Origin: Maritimibacter alkaliphilus HTCC2654
GTDB taxonomy: Bacteria; Pseudomonadota; Alphaproteobacteria; Rhodobacterales; Rhodobacteraceae
NCBI RefSeq assembly: GCF_000152805.1
Contig: NZ_CH902578.1
Location: 1,949,834-2,013,833 of the forward strand
Reading direction: 5' to 3'
Length of the DNA stretch: 64,000 bases
The position numbers and the translations under genes were made by a program. Of the stretch, positions 45,945-55,536 are shown one piece after another. How positions within the stretch are numbered: the first letter of the stretch is position 1; every line of letters starts with the position of its first letter. The notes below the pieces were generated by a model. That model searched no databases. It saw only the letters and a program-made list of their open reading frames with translations, and was not told the origin of the DNA.

Positions 45945-46433
45945 ATGACGATTGCAGTGGGTGACACGCTACCCGAGGCCACTTTGATGAAACTCGGGGA
46001 AAAGGGACCGGAACCGGTCGAGCTTTCCGCCCTGACCTCGGGACGCAAGGTGGTGATCTTCGGCCTGCCCGGCGCCTTTACCGGCACATGCACCACGGCG
46101 CATGTGCCCAGCTTCATCCGCAACATGGACGCGCTCAAGAACAAGGGCGTGGACGAGGTTGTCTGCGTCTCCGTCAACGATCCCTTCGTGATGGGGGCCT
46201 GGGGTGCATCGACCGGCGCCAACGACGCCGGCATCACCATGCTGGGCGACGCGGAGTGCAAATTGACCGAAGCGATGGGCCTCAGGTTCGACGCCCCGCC
46301 CGTGGGTCTCATCGCCCGGTCCAAACGCTACGCGCTGATGGCGGACAACGGGGTGGTGAAGGTCTTTCAGGCCGAGGAAAACCCCGGCGTCTGCGATATG
46401 TCGGGCGGCGAAGCGATGGTCGAAGCCATCTGA
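45945..46433 (+). CDS. peroxiredoxin (Prx5/AhpE-like)
   Basis: 162 residues from ATG 45945 with AGGAGG ahead. Catalytic site GAFTGTCTTAHVPSF contains the peroxidatic Cys with the preceding Thr. Reduces H2O2 and alkyl hydroperoxides. Typical PRX5 length. Followed by a cluster of hairpins. Confidence 0.92.
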   Translation: MTIAVGDTLPEATLMKLGEKGPEPVELSALTSGRKVVIFGLPGAFTGTCTTAHVPSFIRNMDALKNKGVDEVVCVSVNDPFVMGAWGASTGANDAGITMLGDAECKLTEAMGLRFDAPPVGLIARSKRYALMADNGVVKVFQAEENPGVCDMSGGEAMVEAI

Positions 46434-46447
46434 CCTTTTTCCGGTCT

Positions 46448-46547
46448 CAAATATCTCGGGAGAGCGCGAGAGGGCTGGCCCTCTCGCACACCGCGCTGTC
46501 CTACCGCAAGGTGGGACAGCGCAAATCATGCGCGGCGCTTGCGCCGC
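46448..46547. repeat. triple-hairpin REP-like intergenic element
   Basis: Three strong hairpins in a row: GCGAGAGGGC/GCCCTCTCGC (TG loop), GCGCTGTCC/GGACAGCGC (with inner ACC/GGT), and GCGGCGC/GCGCCGC (TT loop). The left edge (CAAATATCTCGGG) resembles, in reverse orientation, the flank of the 38629 element. It fills the gap between convergent genes. Confidence 0.6.
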
Positions 46548-46556
46548 ACCATTTCC

Positions 46557-46943
46557 TCAGATCGCCGCGATCACGCCCAGAAGCATGTCGCGCACCTGAC
46601 CTGCGACACCCTTGAGGTCCGCGTTGTCGATGCCGGACATCGAAGCGACGGGATCGACCGCCGACACTTCGACGCCGCCGTCCACCTCGCGCAGGATCAC
46701 GTTGCAGGGCAGCATCGCGCCCACTTTCGGCTCCATCCCGATCGCCTCCCAGGCCATGTTCGGGTTGCAGGCGCCGAGGATGCGGTAGCCGTCCATATCC
46801 TTGTCGATCTTCTTCTTCATCGTCGCTTTCACGTCGATTTCGGTCAGCACGCCGAAGCCCGCGTCACCCAGCGCCTTGCGGGTGCGGGCATCGACGGTTT
46901 CGAAATCGGCATCGGTGATGGTGCGGTCGAGGGTATAGGCCAT
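46557..46943 (-). CDS. DUF302 family protein
   Basis: 128 residues from ATG 46943, GGAGG ahead. GFGVLTEIDVKATMKKKIDKD, then ILGACNPNMAWEAI, the cysteine in MLPCNVILRE and VSAVDPVASM match DUF302. Function unknown, with roles suggested in metal or heme stress. In the run after RidA-GDPD-DUF482. Confidence 0.88.
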   Translation of the reverse strand: MAYTLDRTITDADFETVDARTRKALGDAGFGVLTEIDVKATMKKKIDKDMDGYRILGACNPNMAWEAIGMEPKVGAMLPCNVILREVDGGVEVSAVDPVASMSGIDNADLKGVAGQVRDMLLGVIAAI

Positions 46944-46993
46944 TCGGTCCTCCATATTCGTTATTTCGAATGTGGGGGCCGGACCGCGCCGCG

Positions 46994-48157
46994 TCAACCG
47001 CGCTTGAACGGTCCCATCGAGGTCAGGATCTCGATATCCTCGTCCACCGCGCGCGCTTCCTGTTCGCAGAACTCCGCGACCGCGCGCCGGAACCCGGGGT
47101 CACCGATCCAGTGCAGCGAATGGGTCGTCACGGGGCGATAGCCGCGGGCGAGCTTGTGGTCGCCCTGCGCGCCCGCTTCGACCCGGCCCAGCCCGTGTGC
47201 GATGGCATAGTCGATGGCTTGATAATAACAGAGTTCGAAGTGCAGACTCGGATGGTGCTCGGTGCAGCCCCAGTAGCGGCCATAAAGCACGTCGCGCCCG
47301 ATGAAATTCAATGCGCCCGCGACGGGGTGCCCGCCCCGCATGGCGAACACCAGCAACACGTCGTCGCGCATGGTCGCCTGCACGTCGTCGAAGAAGGCCC
47401 GCGTCAGGTAGGGCGAGCCCCATTTGCGCATCCCGGTGTCCTGATAGAACACCCAGAACGCGTCCCAGTGCTCGGGTTTCAGAGCGTCGCCGGTCAGCGC
47501 CACGATCTCGCCCCCGAACTCCTGCGCCGTGCGCCGGTCCTTTCGGATCGCCTTGCGCTTGCGCGATGACAGCGTTTCGAGGAACGCGTCGAAGTCGGTG
47601 AAATCGTCGTTGAACCAATGATACTGGCTGTGCGTCCTGTGGATCAGCCCCATCGCTTTGCCCGCGATGGCCTCGGCCTCGGTGCAGAAGGTGACGTTGA
47701 GCGAGGATATCTCGTTGTCCGCCGCGACCTGCACCCCGCCCTGAACCAGCGCCGCCGTGGCTTCGGCCTCGGCCCCCGGCTTGACCAGAAAGCGCCGCCC
47801 CGTCGCGGGCGTGAACGGCACCGCGACCTGAAGCTTCGGGTAATAGCGGCCCCCCGCCCGCTCATAGGCATGAGCCCAGCTGTGATCGAACACGTATTCG
47901 CCCTGGCTGTGCGACTTGGCATACATCGGCGCGGCACCGATCATTCCCGCCTCGTCATGGGCGGTCAGGTAGAGCGGTTGCCAGCCGGTGCCGGGTCCGA
48001 CAGACCCGGACCGCTCCAGCGCGGCGAGGAAGCGGTGGGTCGTGAACGGGTCGTCGGGCCGCAGGCTGCCTTCGGGACAGGCGCAGGCATCCCAGTCGGC
48101 CGGGTCGATCGCGTCGATACTGTCATGCGTGCGGATTTCGATGGCGCGTTGATCCAT
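46994..48157 (-). CDS. DUF482 (GNAT-type, FemAB-like) protein
   Basis: 387 residues. DWDACACPEGSLRPDDPFTTHRFL, RYYPKLQVAVPFTPATG and ARGYRPVTTHSLHWI are typical of the peptidoglycan/FemAB-related DUF482 family with duplicated acetyltransferase folds. Substrate unknown. Part of the minus-strand run RidA, GDPD, DUF482, DUF302. Confidence 0.85.
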   Translation of the reverse strand: MDQRAIEIRTHDSIDAIDPADWDACACPEGSLRPDDPFTTHRFLAALERSGSVGPGTGWQPLYLTAHDEAGMIGAAPMYAKSHSQGEYVFDHSWAHAYERAGGRYYPKLQVAVPFTPATGRRFLVKPGAEAEATAALVQGGVQVAADNEISSLNVTFCTEAEAIAGKAMGLIHRTHSQYHWFNDDFTDFDAFLETLSSRKRKAIRKDRRTAQEFGGEIVALTGDALKPEHWDAFWVFYQDTGMRKWGSPYLTRAFFDDVQATMRDDVLLVFAMRGGHPVAGALNFIGRDVLYGRYWGCTEHHPSLHFELCYYQAIDYAIAHGLGRVEAGAQGDHKLARGYRPVTTHSLHWIGDPGFRRAVAEFCEQEARAVDEDIEILTSMGPFKRG

Positions 48158-48188
48158 GGGCCGATGTGACGCGGCGGTGCGGTAAGGG

Positions 48189-48956
48189 TCAAGCGGGGAG
48201 CGCGGCGGCGTAGCCCTCGAAGGTCACGTTATCGGCGACCTCACGCGCTTTTGTCTCGGCCTCGGGCGAGCGGATCGTCCAGCACAGCACGGGCGTGCCC
48301 TTCGCCTTCAGATCGGCCACCACACCCGAGGTCAGATCGCGGGCATCATGGCTGATGAACGATGCCCCGACGTGGTCGTAATCCGGGATACGGGCAAGAA
48401 GCGTGCGCACCGTGGCGTTCAGAAGCGGCCAATCGTCGGCGTCATAGGCACAGGTGGTCAGGCCGCGCGGGGTCTCCGGCGCCAGCCGGGCCATTTCGCT
48501 GACGGAATGGGGATTGAACGACATCACGGCGACCGGCCCCGTGTATCCTGCGAGCGCACCGGCCACCGCGGCCTCCAGAGGGCCGATGTTGGCCCCCATC
48601 GCGCCGTCCTGATCCTTGATCTCGATGAGAAGCGGCACCTGACCGGCCACGATGCCCAGCACCTCCGCAAGGGTCGGAATGCCGTCGTCCGCGCCGAGCA
48701 ACGGGATCGCGCCCAGCGCACGCGCCGTCTGTTGCGCCACGGGGCCTTTTTGCGCCGTCAGCCGACCGAGGTCGTAGTCGTGAAACACCATCGCGACGCC
48801 ATCGCTGCTGAGTTGCACATCGCATTCGATGCCGTAGCCCGCCGCGACCGCGGCACGGATCGCGGCGCGGGAGTTTTCGGGGCGGCCCGCCGACACGTCA
48901 TGATAAGCGCGGTGGGCCAGTGGCGCGCGCAGGAAGACGTCGGGAAGCGCGGTCAT
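48189..48956 (-). CDS. glycerophosphodiester phosphodiesterase
   Basis: 255 residues. The catalytic pattern is intact: AHRAYHD, RPENSRAA, IECDVQLSSDG and MVFHDYDLGRLT, then LLIEIKDQ. Releases glycerol-3-phosphate from deacylated phospholipids. No signal peptide, so cytoplasmic. Its ATG overlaps the RidA stop (ATGA). Confidence 0.92.
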   Translation of the reverse strand: MTALPDVFLRAPLAHRAYHDVSAGRPENSRAAIRAAVAAGYGIECDVQLSSDGVAMVFHDYDLGRLTAQKGPVAQQTARALGAIPLLGADDGIPTLAEVLGIVAGQVPLLIEIKDQDGAMGANIGPLEAAVAGALAGYTGPVAVMSFNPHSVSEMARLAPETPRGLTTCAYDADDWPLLNATVRTLLARIPDYDHVGASFISHDARDLTSGVVADLKAKGTPVLCWTIRSPEAETKAREVADNVTFEGYAAALPA

Positions 48957-49414
48957 TTGATGCGGAAGATGCCTTCGATCTCGACCGCGCAGCCGAACGG
49001 GAGTGAGGCCGCCGACACCGCCGAACGGGTGTGACGACCGGCGTCGCCCAGAGCTTCGACTAGGAAGTCGGAGGCGCCGTTCACGACCTTGGGCTGGTCG
49101 CCGAAATCCGGCGTCGAATTGACGAACCCGGTCAGTTTGACGACCTGCACCAGACGATCCAGATCGCCGCCGCAGGCCGCCTTGACCTGCGCGAGCAGGC
49201 TGATTGCACACAGGCGCGCCGCCGCCGCGCCGTCTTCGGTCGCCATGTCCGCGCCCAGCTTGCCGGTGACGAGCGTGCCGTCCTGCATCGAAACCTGGCC
49301 CGAGACATAGACGATGTCGCCCACGACGTGCCACGGAACGTAATTCGCCGCGGGCGCCGGGGCGTCGGGCAGGGTGACGCCGAGATCGGACAGTCGGGAT
49401 TCGTAAGTGCTCAT
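48953..49414 (-). CDS. RidA family protein
   Basis: 153 residues from ATG 49414 with AAGGAGG upstream. RHTRSAVSAASLPFGCAVEIEGI carries the Arg and Glu expected of the RidA active site. It may hydrolyse reactive enamine/imine intermediates from PLP enzymes. First gene of the RidA-GDPD-DUF482-DUF302 run. Confidence 0.92.
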   Translation of the reverse strand: MSTYESRLSDLGVTLPDAPAPAANYVPWHVVGDIVYVSGQVSMQDGTLVTGKLGADMATEDGAAAARLCAISLLAQVKAACGGDLDRLVQVVKLTGFVNSTPDFGDQPKVVNGASDFLVEALGDAGRHTRSAVSAASLPFGCAVEIEGIFRIK

Positions 49415-49468
49415 GCGGGCCTCCTTGGTTGGCGGCACGCTAGCGCGGGGTGGGACCGGGTGGAAGGG

Positions 49469-50854
49469 TCAGCTTTCGCGGAACGCCTTGTTGAAGTAAT
49501 CCGCCAGCGGTTTGACGAGATAGGCGAGCGGGCTGCGGTCCGCCGTGCGCAGGTAGCTTTCCACAGGCATACCGGGCACCAGCACGGTGCCCTCCGGCAG
49601 CTTCTCGACCTCGCCATCCTCCAGCGCGATGCGCACCCGGTAGAAGCTGCGCCCGGTGTTCTCGTCGGTCAGCGCGTCGGCCGAGATCGTCATCACCCGC
49701 CCGATCAGTTCCGGCGTGTTGCGGCGGTCAAACGCGGCCAGTCGCAGGGTCACCTCCTGCCCGACGTGGATTTCGTCGATGTGGATCGGGTCGACCTGCG
49801 CCCCGATAACGAGCGCCTGATCCTGCGGCACGATGTACAGCAGCGGCTGGGCCGAGCGGATCACCTCGCGTTCGGCGAAGACCTGCATCGCATGGATGGC
49901 TCCCGAAAGCGGTGCGCGAATGTCGAGGCGACCGAGTTGGGCAATCAGGGCGCGGCGTCGTTCGGCCAGTTCCAGCTCCTGATAACCGAGGTCGCGCAGG
50001 TTCTCGATCGCCTGTTCGCGCCGGGCCTGACCCAGTTTCAGAATCTCGATCTCGATCTCGGTGATGCGCCCTTCGTTCTGGGCGATGGCGGCGGTAAGTT
50101 CGCCGCTCTGCCCTTCGAGCGCGGCCTTGTCGCGTTCCAGCGCAAGCACGACCGAAGACTGGACGAGGTTCCGTTCGAGCAGCGAGCGTTTGTTGACCAG
50201 TTCTTCGGAAATCAGCCGGAGTTGCGTTTCGAGAGCCGCCTGCTGCGCGGCGATCCCTTCGTTCTGGCTGGAAATCTGCGACATGCGCTTGCGCAACTGC
50301 TCGGTCTCGGAGGCGAGGCTTTCGCGGCGCTGGTCGAAAAGCCTTTGCTGACCGTCCATGAATTCCTGCGCGTCGGGATGCACCCGCGCCTCTTCGACGA
50401 TCAGGTCGTCGAATGTGATCTCGTCGGTCCCGTCGCGTTCGGCCTCGAGCCGCCCTCGGCGCGCGACAAGTTCGAACAACTGGTTCTGGACGATGGTGAG
50501 TTCGGACTGAAGCTCTTCGGGGTCGAGCCGGACCAGAATGTCGCCCGCCTCGACGATATCGCCCTCCTTGACCTCGATGGACTGGATCACGCCGCCGTCG
50601 GGGTGTTGGACGACCTGACGGTTCTGTTCGCTCTCGATCCCGCCGGGCGCGATGATCGCGCCGGAAATATCGGTGGTCACGGACCATGTCCCGAAGCCGC
50701 CCACGAGGATCAGAAGTGCGAGCAGTCCGACGACCATGTGTGTGCGGGCCGACCATGCGCGGGCCACGTCGTCCCCCCAGCCGGGCTGGGCGGACTGTGC
50801 AGGTTCGACCTTGGCGAGTTTGGTCGGTTTCGGGTCGGTCAGGTTGCGTGCCAT
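49469..50854 (-). CDS. type I secretion periplasmic adaptor (HlyD family)
   Basis: 461 residues. A single TM segment near residues 40-60, then a lipoyl-like half (VEAGDILVRLDP) and long coiled coil (ESLASETEQLRKRMSQISSQ), then RAPLSGAIHAMQVF completing the lipoyl domain. Bridges the ABC exporter to an outer-membrane TolC protein, which is not in the window. Overlaps the ABC gene stop by one base (TGATG). Confidence 0.94.
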   Translation of the reverse strand: MARNLTDPKPTKLAKVEPAQSAQPGWGDDVARAWSARTHMVVGLLALLILVGGFGTWSVTTDISGAIIAPGGIESEQNRQVVQHPDGGVIQSIEVKEGDIVEAGDILVRLDPEELQSELTIVQNQLFELVARRGRLEAERDGTDEITFDDLIVEEARVHPDAQEFMDGQQRLFDQRRESLASETEQLRKRMSQISSQNEGIAAQQAALETQLRLISEELVNKRSLLERNLVQSSVVLALERDKAALEGQSGELTAAIAQNEGRITEIEIEILKLGQARREQAIENLRDLGYQELELAERRRALIAQLGRLDIRAPLSGAIHAMQVFAEREVIRSAQPLLYIVPQDQALVIGAQVDPIHIDEIHVGQEVTLRLAAFDRRNTPELIGRVMTISADALTDENTGRSFYRVRIALEDGEVEKLPEGTVLVPGMPVESYLRTADRSPLAYLVKPLADYFNKAFRES

Positions 50855-52602
50855 CAGGCGACTCCTCCGCCTTTGCGCTGCGCCGCGCTGTCCTCGATCT
50901 GGGCGGCATTCTGCACCGTGCGCCGCAGCACTTCGTCACGCGGCCCGAAGGCGCGCGGCATACCGTCGTCGAGGACCAGAAGTTTCTCGCACTCCTGAAT
51001 GGCCGATGGGCGGTGCGCCATGATGAGCACGGCACCGCCTTCGCTCTTGACCGCGCGCACGGCCTGATTGAGCGCCTCGCTCCCCTCGTTGTCGAGGTTG
51101 GCGTTGGGCTCGTCCAGCACCAGCACGACCGGATCGCCGTAAAGCGCGCGCGCCAGACCGATCCGCTGCAATTGTCCACCGGACAGCAGACCGCCCGCCC
51201 CTTTCACCGGCGTGTCGTAGCCATCGGGCAGACGCAGGATCAGGTTGTGGGCCGCCGCCTTTTTCGCCGCCTCGACGACCTTGGCATCGTCCGGCGTCAA
51301 CGACAGGCCCGCGATATTCTCGGCGATCGTTCCGTCGAACAGGCGGACACGTTGCGGCAGGTAACCGATGTGCTGCCCCAAGGTCGCCGTGTCGAACTGG
51401 TCGAGCGATGCGCCATCCAGGCGCAGGCGCCCGCCCGCCGGGTTCCAGACCCCGGTGATCGCGCGTGCCAGCGTCGACTTGCCTGCCCCGGACGGTCCGA
51501 TGACGCCCAGCGCCTCGCCCGGCTGGACGTCGAAATTCACCATGCGGAGCGAGGCCTGCGTCGTACCCGGCGGCACGACCGTCAGGTTTTCGGCGGTCAG
51601 CACCGCTCGGGGGCGCGGCAAGGCGGTTCGCGGACCCGGGCGCGCCACTTCGGACAACAGCGCCGACAGGGTGCGCCAGGCGCGGCGCCCGGCCTGAACG
51701 ATCTGCCATTGGCCGATCAGAAGGTCGACGGGGGCCAGAGCGCGACCTAGCAGGATCGAGGCCGCGATCATGACGCCCGGCGTCACATGCCCTTCGAGCA
51801 CCAGATAGGCGCCAAGGCCCAGCATGGCCGACTGCAAGAGCAGGCGCAGGGTCTTGGAGAGCGAGGTATAGGCGCCCGAACGGTCGGCGGACAGGATCGC
51901 ATCGGCGAGGGCCGCGTGGCGCTGGCGATACCAACGGCTGAACGCGGCGTCGGACATGCCCAGCGCGCGCACCATCTCGGCCTCGCCGCGCAGTTGTTCG
52001 GCCACATTGTCCGACTGCATGGTCGCGGCATTCGCCTGCCGCGCGGGGGCGGAGGTCGATATCTGGTTCAGGATCGCGATGGTGACCAGCACCCCACCCC
52101 CGACGAGCGCGAGAATGCCCAGATACGGGTGGAACAGAAGGATACCCGCCAAAAAGACCGGGGTGAACGGCAGGTCGAACAGCGCGCCGAACACCGGCGA
52201 CGACAGGAGCCGCCGGATCGCTTCGAGTTCTTTCAACCCGTTCTCGCTATTGCCCGACTTGCGGTTCGTGCGCGAGTCGTAGTCCAGAACCGCCGTGAAC
52301 ACCCGGTGATCGAGCTTGGCCTGAAACTTGGCCCCGATCCGGGCCAACACCCGGCCCCTGACGAAATCGAGAATGCCCATCATCGCGAACAGGAACGCCA
52401 TCAGGATCGTCAACGCGATCAGCGTTTCTTCGGACCGGCTGCCCAGAACGCGGTCATAGACCTGAAGCATGTAAAGCGGGCCGGTCAGCATCAGCACGTT
52501 CATGAAGACCGAGAAGATGCCGACGGCCCAGAACAGGCCCCTGTTCTCACGAAGGACCGCGCGGAGTTCAGTGCGTCCGGAAACTGTCGTATCGAGGCTC
52601 AT
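50854..52602 (-). CDS. type I secretion ABC permease/ATPase
   Basis: 582 residues, PrtD-type. Six-helix membrane domain, then an ATPase with Walker A GPSGAGKSTLARAI (around residue 370), signature LSGGQLQRIGLARAL, Walker B VLVLDEPNANLD and the H-loop AHRPS. No N-terminal C39 peptidase, so the substrate should carry a C-terminal, uncleaved signal, as RTX proteins do. Operon with HlyD. No substrate gene is adjacent. Confidence 0.95.
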   Translation of the reverse strand: MSLDTTVSGRTELRAVLRENRGLFWAVGIFSVFMNVLMLTGPLYMLQVYDRVLGSRSEETLIALTILMAFLFAMMGILDFVRGRVLARIGAKFQAKLDHRVFTAVLDYDSRTNRKSGNSENGLKELEAIRRLLSSPVFGALFDLPFTPVFLAGILLFHPYLGILALVGGGVLVTIAILNQISTSAPARQANAATMQSDNVAEQLRGEAEMVRALGMSDAAFSRWYRQRHAALADAILSADRSGAYTSLSKTLRLLLQSAMLGLGAYLVLEGHVTPGVMIAASILLGRALAPVDLLIGQWQIVQAGRRAWRTLSALLSEVARPGPRTALPRPRAVLTAENLTVVPPGTTQASLRMVNFDVQPGEALGVIGPSGAGKSTLARAITGVWNPAGGRLRLDGASLDQFDTATLGQHIGYLPQRVRLFDGTIAENIAGLSLTPDDAKVVEAAKKAAAHNLILRLPDGYDTPVKGAGGLLSGGQLQRIGLARALYGDPVVLVLDEPNANLDNEGSEALNQAVRAVKSEGGAVLIMAHRPSAIQECEKLLVLDDGMPRAFGPRDEVLRRTVQNAAQIEDSAAQRKGGGVA

Positions 52603-52702
52603 GTGCCCTCATCACCTTGCAACCCGAGAATAGGCGGGCGCTCCCCAATAACTGGTTAACGCGCACGGTCATTCCCGTCATCGGCAAATTGGACGGATTG
52701 GC

Positions 52703-54904
52703 TCAATTGATCCCGAGTATGTTCTGGATGACACCGATCAGGCTGTCTTCGCGCGGACGGTTGTTGTTGTTGCCGCCGTTGAAGATGTTTCCGGGGTTGA
52801 ACGTCTCGGCGGGTGTGTCCTGAACGACGACCGGGGCCACCTCGGGCCGGATCATCGGAAGCGGACGGGGCGGCAGGTCGGCATGGACCCGTTCCATCAC
52901 CTCTTTCCAGATTTCGGCCGGAAGCCCGCCGCCGGTCACGCCCTTGAGCGGCGTGTTGTCGTCATAGCCCATCCAGACACCGGCCACGTAATCCGCCGTG
53001 AACCCCACGAACCACGCATCGCGGGCCGATTGGGTGGTGCCGGTCTTGCCCGCAGCCTCGCGGTCGGACAGCTTGGCGCGCTGGCCGGACCCGGCTTCGA
53101 TCACCTGATTCATCATGTAGACGAGTTGTTCGTTCGCAGCGGTCTGGATCACGCGTTTGCCGATCCCGCCCTCCTGCTCCATCAGCGGCTGGGATTCACC
53201 AAGAAGCGACAGTTCCGTCAGGCCGTAGGGCACAACCGCAGAACCGCCGTTCAGGATGCCCGCGAAAGCGCCGGTCATCTGGAGAAGCGTCGTCTCGGAC
53301 ACCCCCAGCGCCAGCGCGGGGCCGGCGGCCAGATCGCTCTCGATGCCGAAATAGCTCGCGACCGTCCGCACGTTTTCGCGCCCCACGTCCTCGGACAGTT
53401 TCACCGCCGGGATGTTGAGCGAGTTCTGAAGCGCCGTCGTCAGGGTGACGGGGCCGTAGTATTTCCGGGTGTAGTTCTGCGGCGACCACGGGCCGGAGCC
53501 GGGGACGTTGATGGTGATCGGCTCGTCCACGATCACGTCGGCATAGGACCAGCCGAGGTCGAGCGCGGCGGCGTAGATGAACGGCTTGAAGGCCGAGCCG
53601 GTCTGGCGCATCGCCTGCGTCGCGCGGTTGAAGGCGCCCGACACCTTGGTCTTGCGCCCGCCGACCATCGCGCGGACCGCGCCGTCCGCGCTCATCACCA
53701 CGATCGCGGCCTGCGCTTCGGACCCTTCGGACACCTTGGTTTCGAAGATATGGGCCAGCGCCTCTTCGGCGGCGGTCTGGATCTTCTGGTCGAAGGTCGT
53801 CTTGATGATGACGTCCTCGGTCGTGTCGCGGGTCAGGAAGCTCGGCCCCTCGCCCATGACCCAATCCGCGAAATACCCGCCCGCCTTGCGCTCGGCCGCT
53901 TCCGACAGTTGTGCGGGATTGGCGCGGGAATATTCCGCATCTGCTTCGGAAAGGTAACCCTGCTGCTCCATCAGCTTGAGCACGGTCAGGGCACGGGCCC
54001 AGCTGCGATCCATGCTGCTGGTTGGCGAATAGGTCGAAGGCGCGGTGAGCAGACCTGCGAGCGTCGCGCTTTCCGCCGGGCTGAGTTCGGCGGAGGAAAT
54101 GCCGTAATAGCGTCCCGCCGCGGCCTCGGCCCCGTAGGAGCCACCGCCGAAATAGGCCCGGTTCAGGTAGATCGTGAGGATGTCGTCCTTGGAGAATTTC
54201 AACTCCAGCGCCATCGCGTAGATCGCCTCTTTGGCCTTGCGGGCAAGCGACGAGCGGCGGCAATCGGCCTCGTATTCCGCTTCGGTCATGCCGGACGAGG
54301 AATCGTAGGGCGTGCCGAGGCACAGCAATTTCGCGGTCTGCTGCGTGATGGTCGAGCCGCCATGACCTTCGAGCGGGCCGCGCCCCTCGGCCATGTTGAT
54401 GCGGATCGCGCTGGCGATCCCGCGCGGGCTGACGCCGAAGTGGCGATAGAACCGCCGATCCTCGGTCGCGACCACAGCATTCTTGAGATGCGGGCTGACG
54501 GTTTCGGCCGTGACGAGCCCGCCGAACTGGTTGCCGCGCCACGCATAGGTGTTGCCGTAACGGTCGAGCATGGTGACCGACCCCTTGGCGCGCCCGTCCA
54601 CGAGCTGATTGAGCGGCGGGATCGTCGTCGAGGTATACCAGACGGCCGCGCCGAGCCCGAGCACGGCGATGATCGCGGTCACGAATCCAAGGCGGAAGAC
54701 GATACGGAAAACCCAACGGACCAGACCGATGGGCAACGCGAGGATCAGGGGCAAGTTGCGACGGGGTTTGCGCTTGGCCGATTTCCGCGTCTTGCGCGGC
54801 GGTTTCCCCGACGGACCCTTGGTCGGTTTTTTCCTTGTTTTCTGCGGCTTTGCATAGCGCTTGTCCGCGACGAGCGGCGGGCGCCGATTTCCGTTCTGTG
54901 CCAT
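52703..54904 (-). CDS. class A penicillin-binding protein
   Basis: 733 residues. A basic N-terminal tail (KKPTKGPSGKPPRKTRKSAK), one membrane segment, a GT51 transglycosylase (ATEDRRFYRHFG, GGSTITQQTAKLL) and a transpeptidase with STxK-type SAFKPF, SLN and KTGTTQ motifs. Polymerises and crosslinks peptidoglycan. Length and tail fit PBP1-type enzymes. Monocistronic. Confidence 0.93.
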   Translation of the reverse strand: MAQNGNRRPPLVADKRYAKPQKTRKKPTKGPSGKPPRKTRKSAKRKPRRNLPLILALPIGLVRWVFRIVFRLGFVTAIIAVLGLGAAVWYTSTTIPPLNQLVDGRAKGSVTMLDRYGNTYAWRGNQFGGLVTAETVSPHLKNAVVATEDRRFYRHFGVSPRGIASAIRINMAEGRGPLEGHGGSTITQQTAKLLCLGTPYDSSSGMTEAEYEADCRRSSLARKAKEAIYAMALELKFSKDDILTIYLNRAYFGGGSYGAEAAAGRYYGISSAELSPAESATLAGLLTAPSTYSPTSSMDRSWARALTVLKLMEQQGYLSEADAEYSRANPAQLSEAAERKAGGYFADWVMGEGPSFLTRDTTEDVIIKTTFDQKIQTAAEEALAHIFETKVSEGSEAQAAIVVMSADGAVRAMVGGRKTKVSGAFNRATQAMRQTGSAFKPFIYAAALDLGWSYADVIVDEPITINVPGSGPWSPQNYTRKYYGPVTLTTALQNSLNIPAVKLSEDVGRENVRTVASYFGIESDLAAGPALALGVSETTLLQMTGAFAGILNGGSAVVPYGLTELSLLGESQPLMEQEGGIGKRVIQTAANEQLVYMMNQVIEAGSGQRAKLSDREAAGKTGTTQSARDAWFVGFTADYVAGVWMGYDDNTPLKGVTGGGLPAEIWKEVMERVHADLPPRPLPMIRPEVAPVVVQDTPAETFNPGNIFNGGNNNNRPREDSLIGVIQNILGIN

Positions 54905-55002
54905 GTGTCCGCTGTCTCAGCTGCTCTTTTCGGCCCAAGGTAACGACTCGCCGGACCGTTTGCGAGGGCTATGGCGGGAGTCCGCTTAAATGCTGCTTTC
55001 TT

Positions 55003-55063
55003 GTGCGCTCAATTCTTGCACACGGCGCGTGGTTATTGACTAAAATTTGTGCAGTTGCCCACA
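55003..55063. promoter_or_regulatory. two dyads upstream of glnK, candidate NtrC region
   Basis: TGTGC-N11-GCACA spans 55004-55024 and TTGTG-N8-CACAA follows a TTGACT at 55036. NtrC control of PII-amtB is expected from the family, but the dyads only loosely resemble known NtrC sites. Confidence 0.3.
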
Positions 55064-55160
55064 ATGCGGGCACATGGACCCCGTGGATTCCTTGTTGGCC
55101 GGGGTCCGCATGCGCTTGCTAAGGGCGTGATTTCGCGCGGGGACACACCCGCATAAATAA

Positions 55161-55511
<351 letters not shown>

Positions 55512-55536
55512 GCGCGGGAAACAGGGGAACAACGAC

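Noticed and set aside
52883-54943. 686-residue open frame opposite the penicillin-binding protein
   Set aside because: Antisense to clear GT51 and transpeptidase motifs; composition is Arg/Gly/His-rich with no domain.
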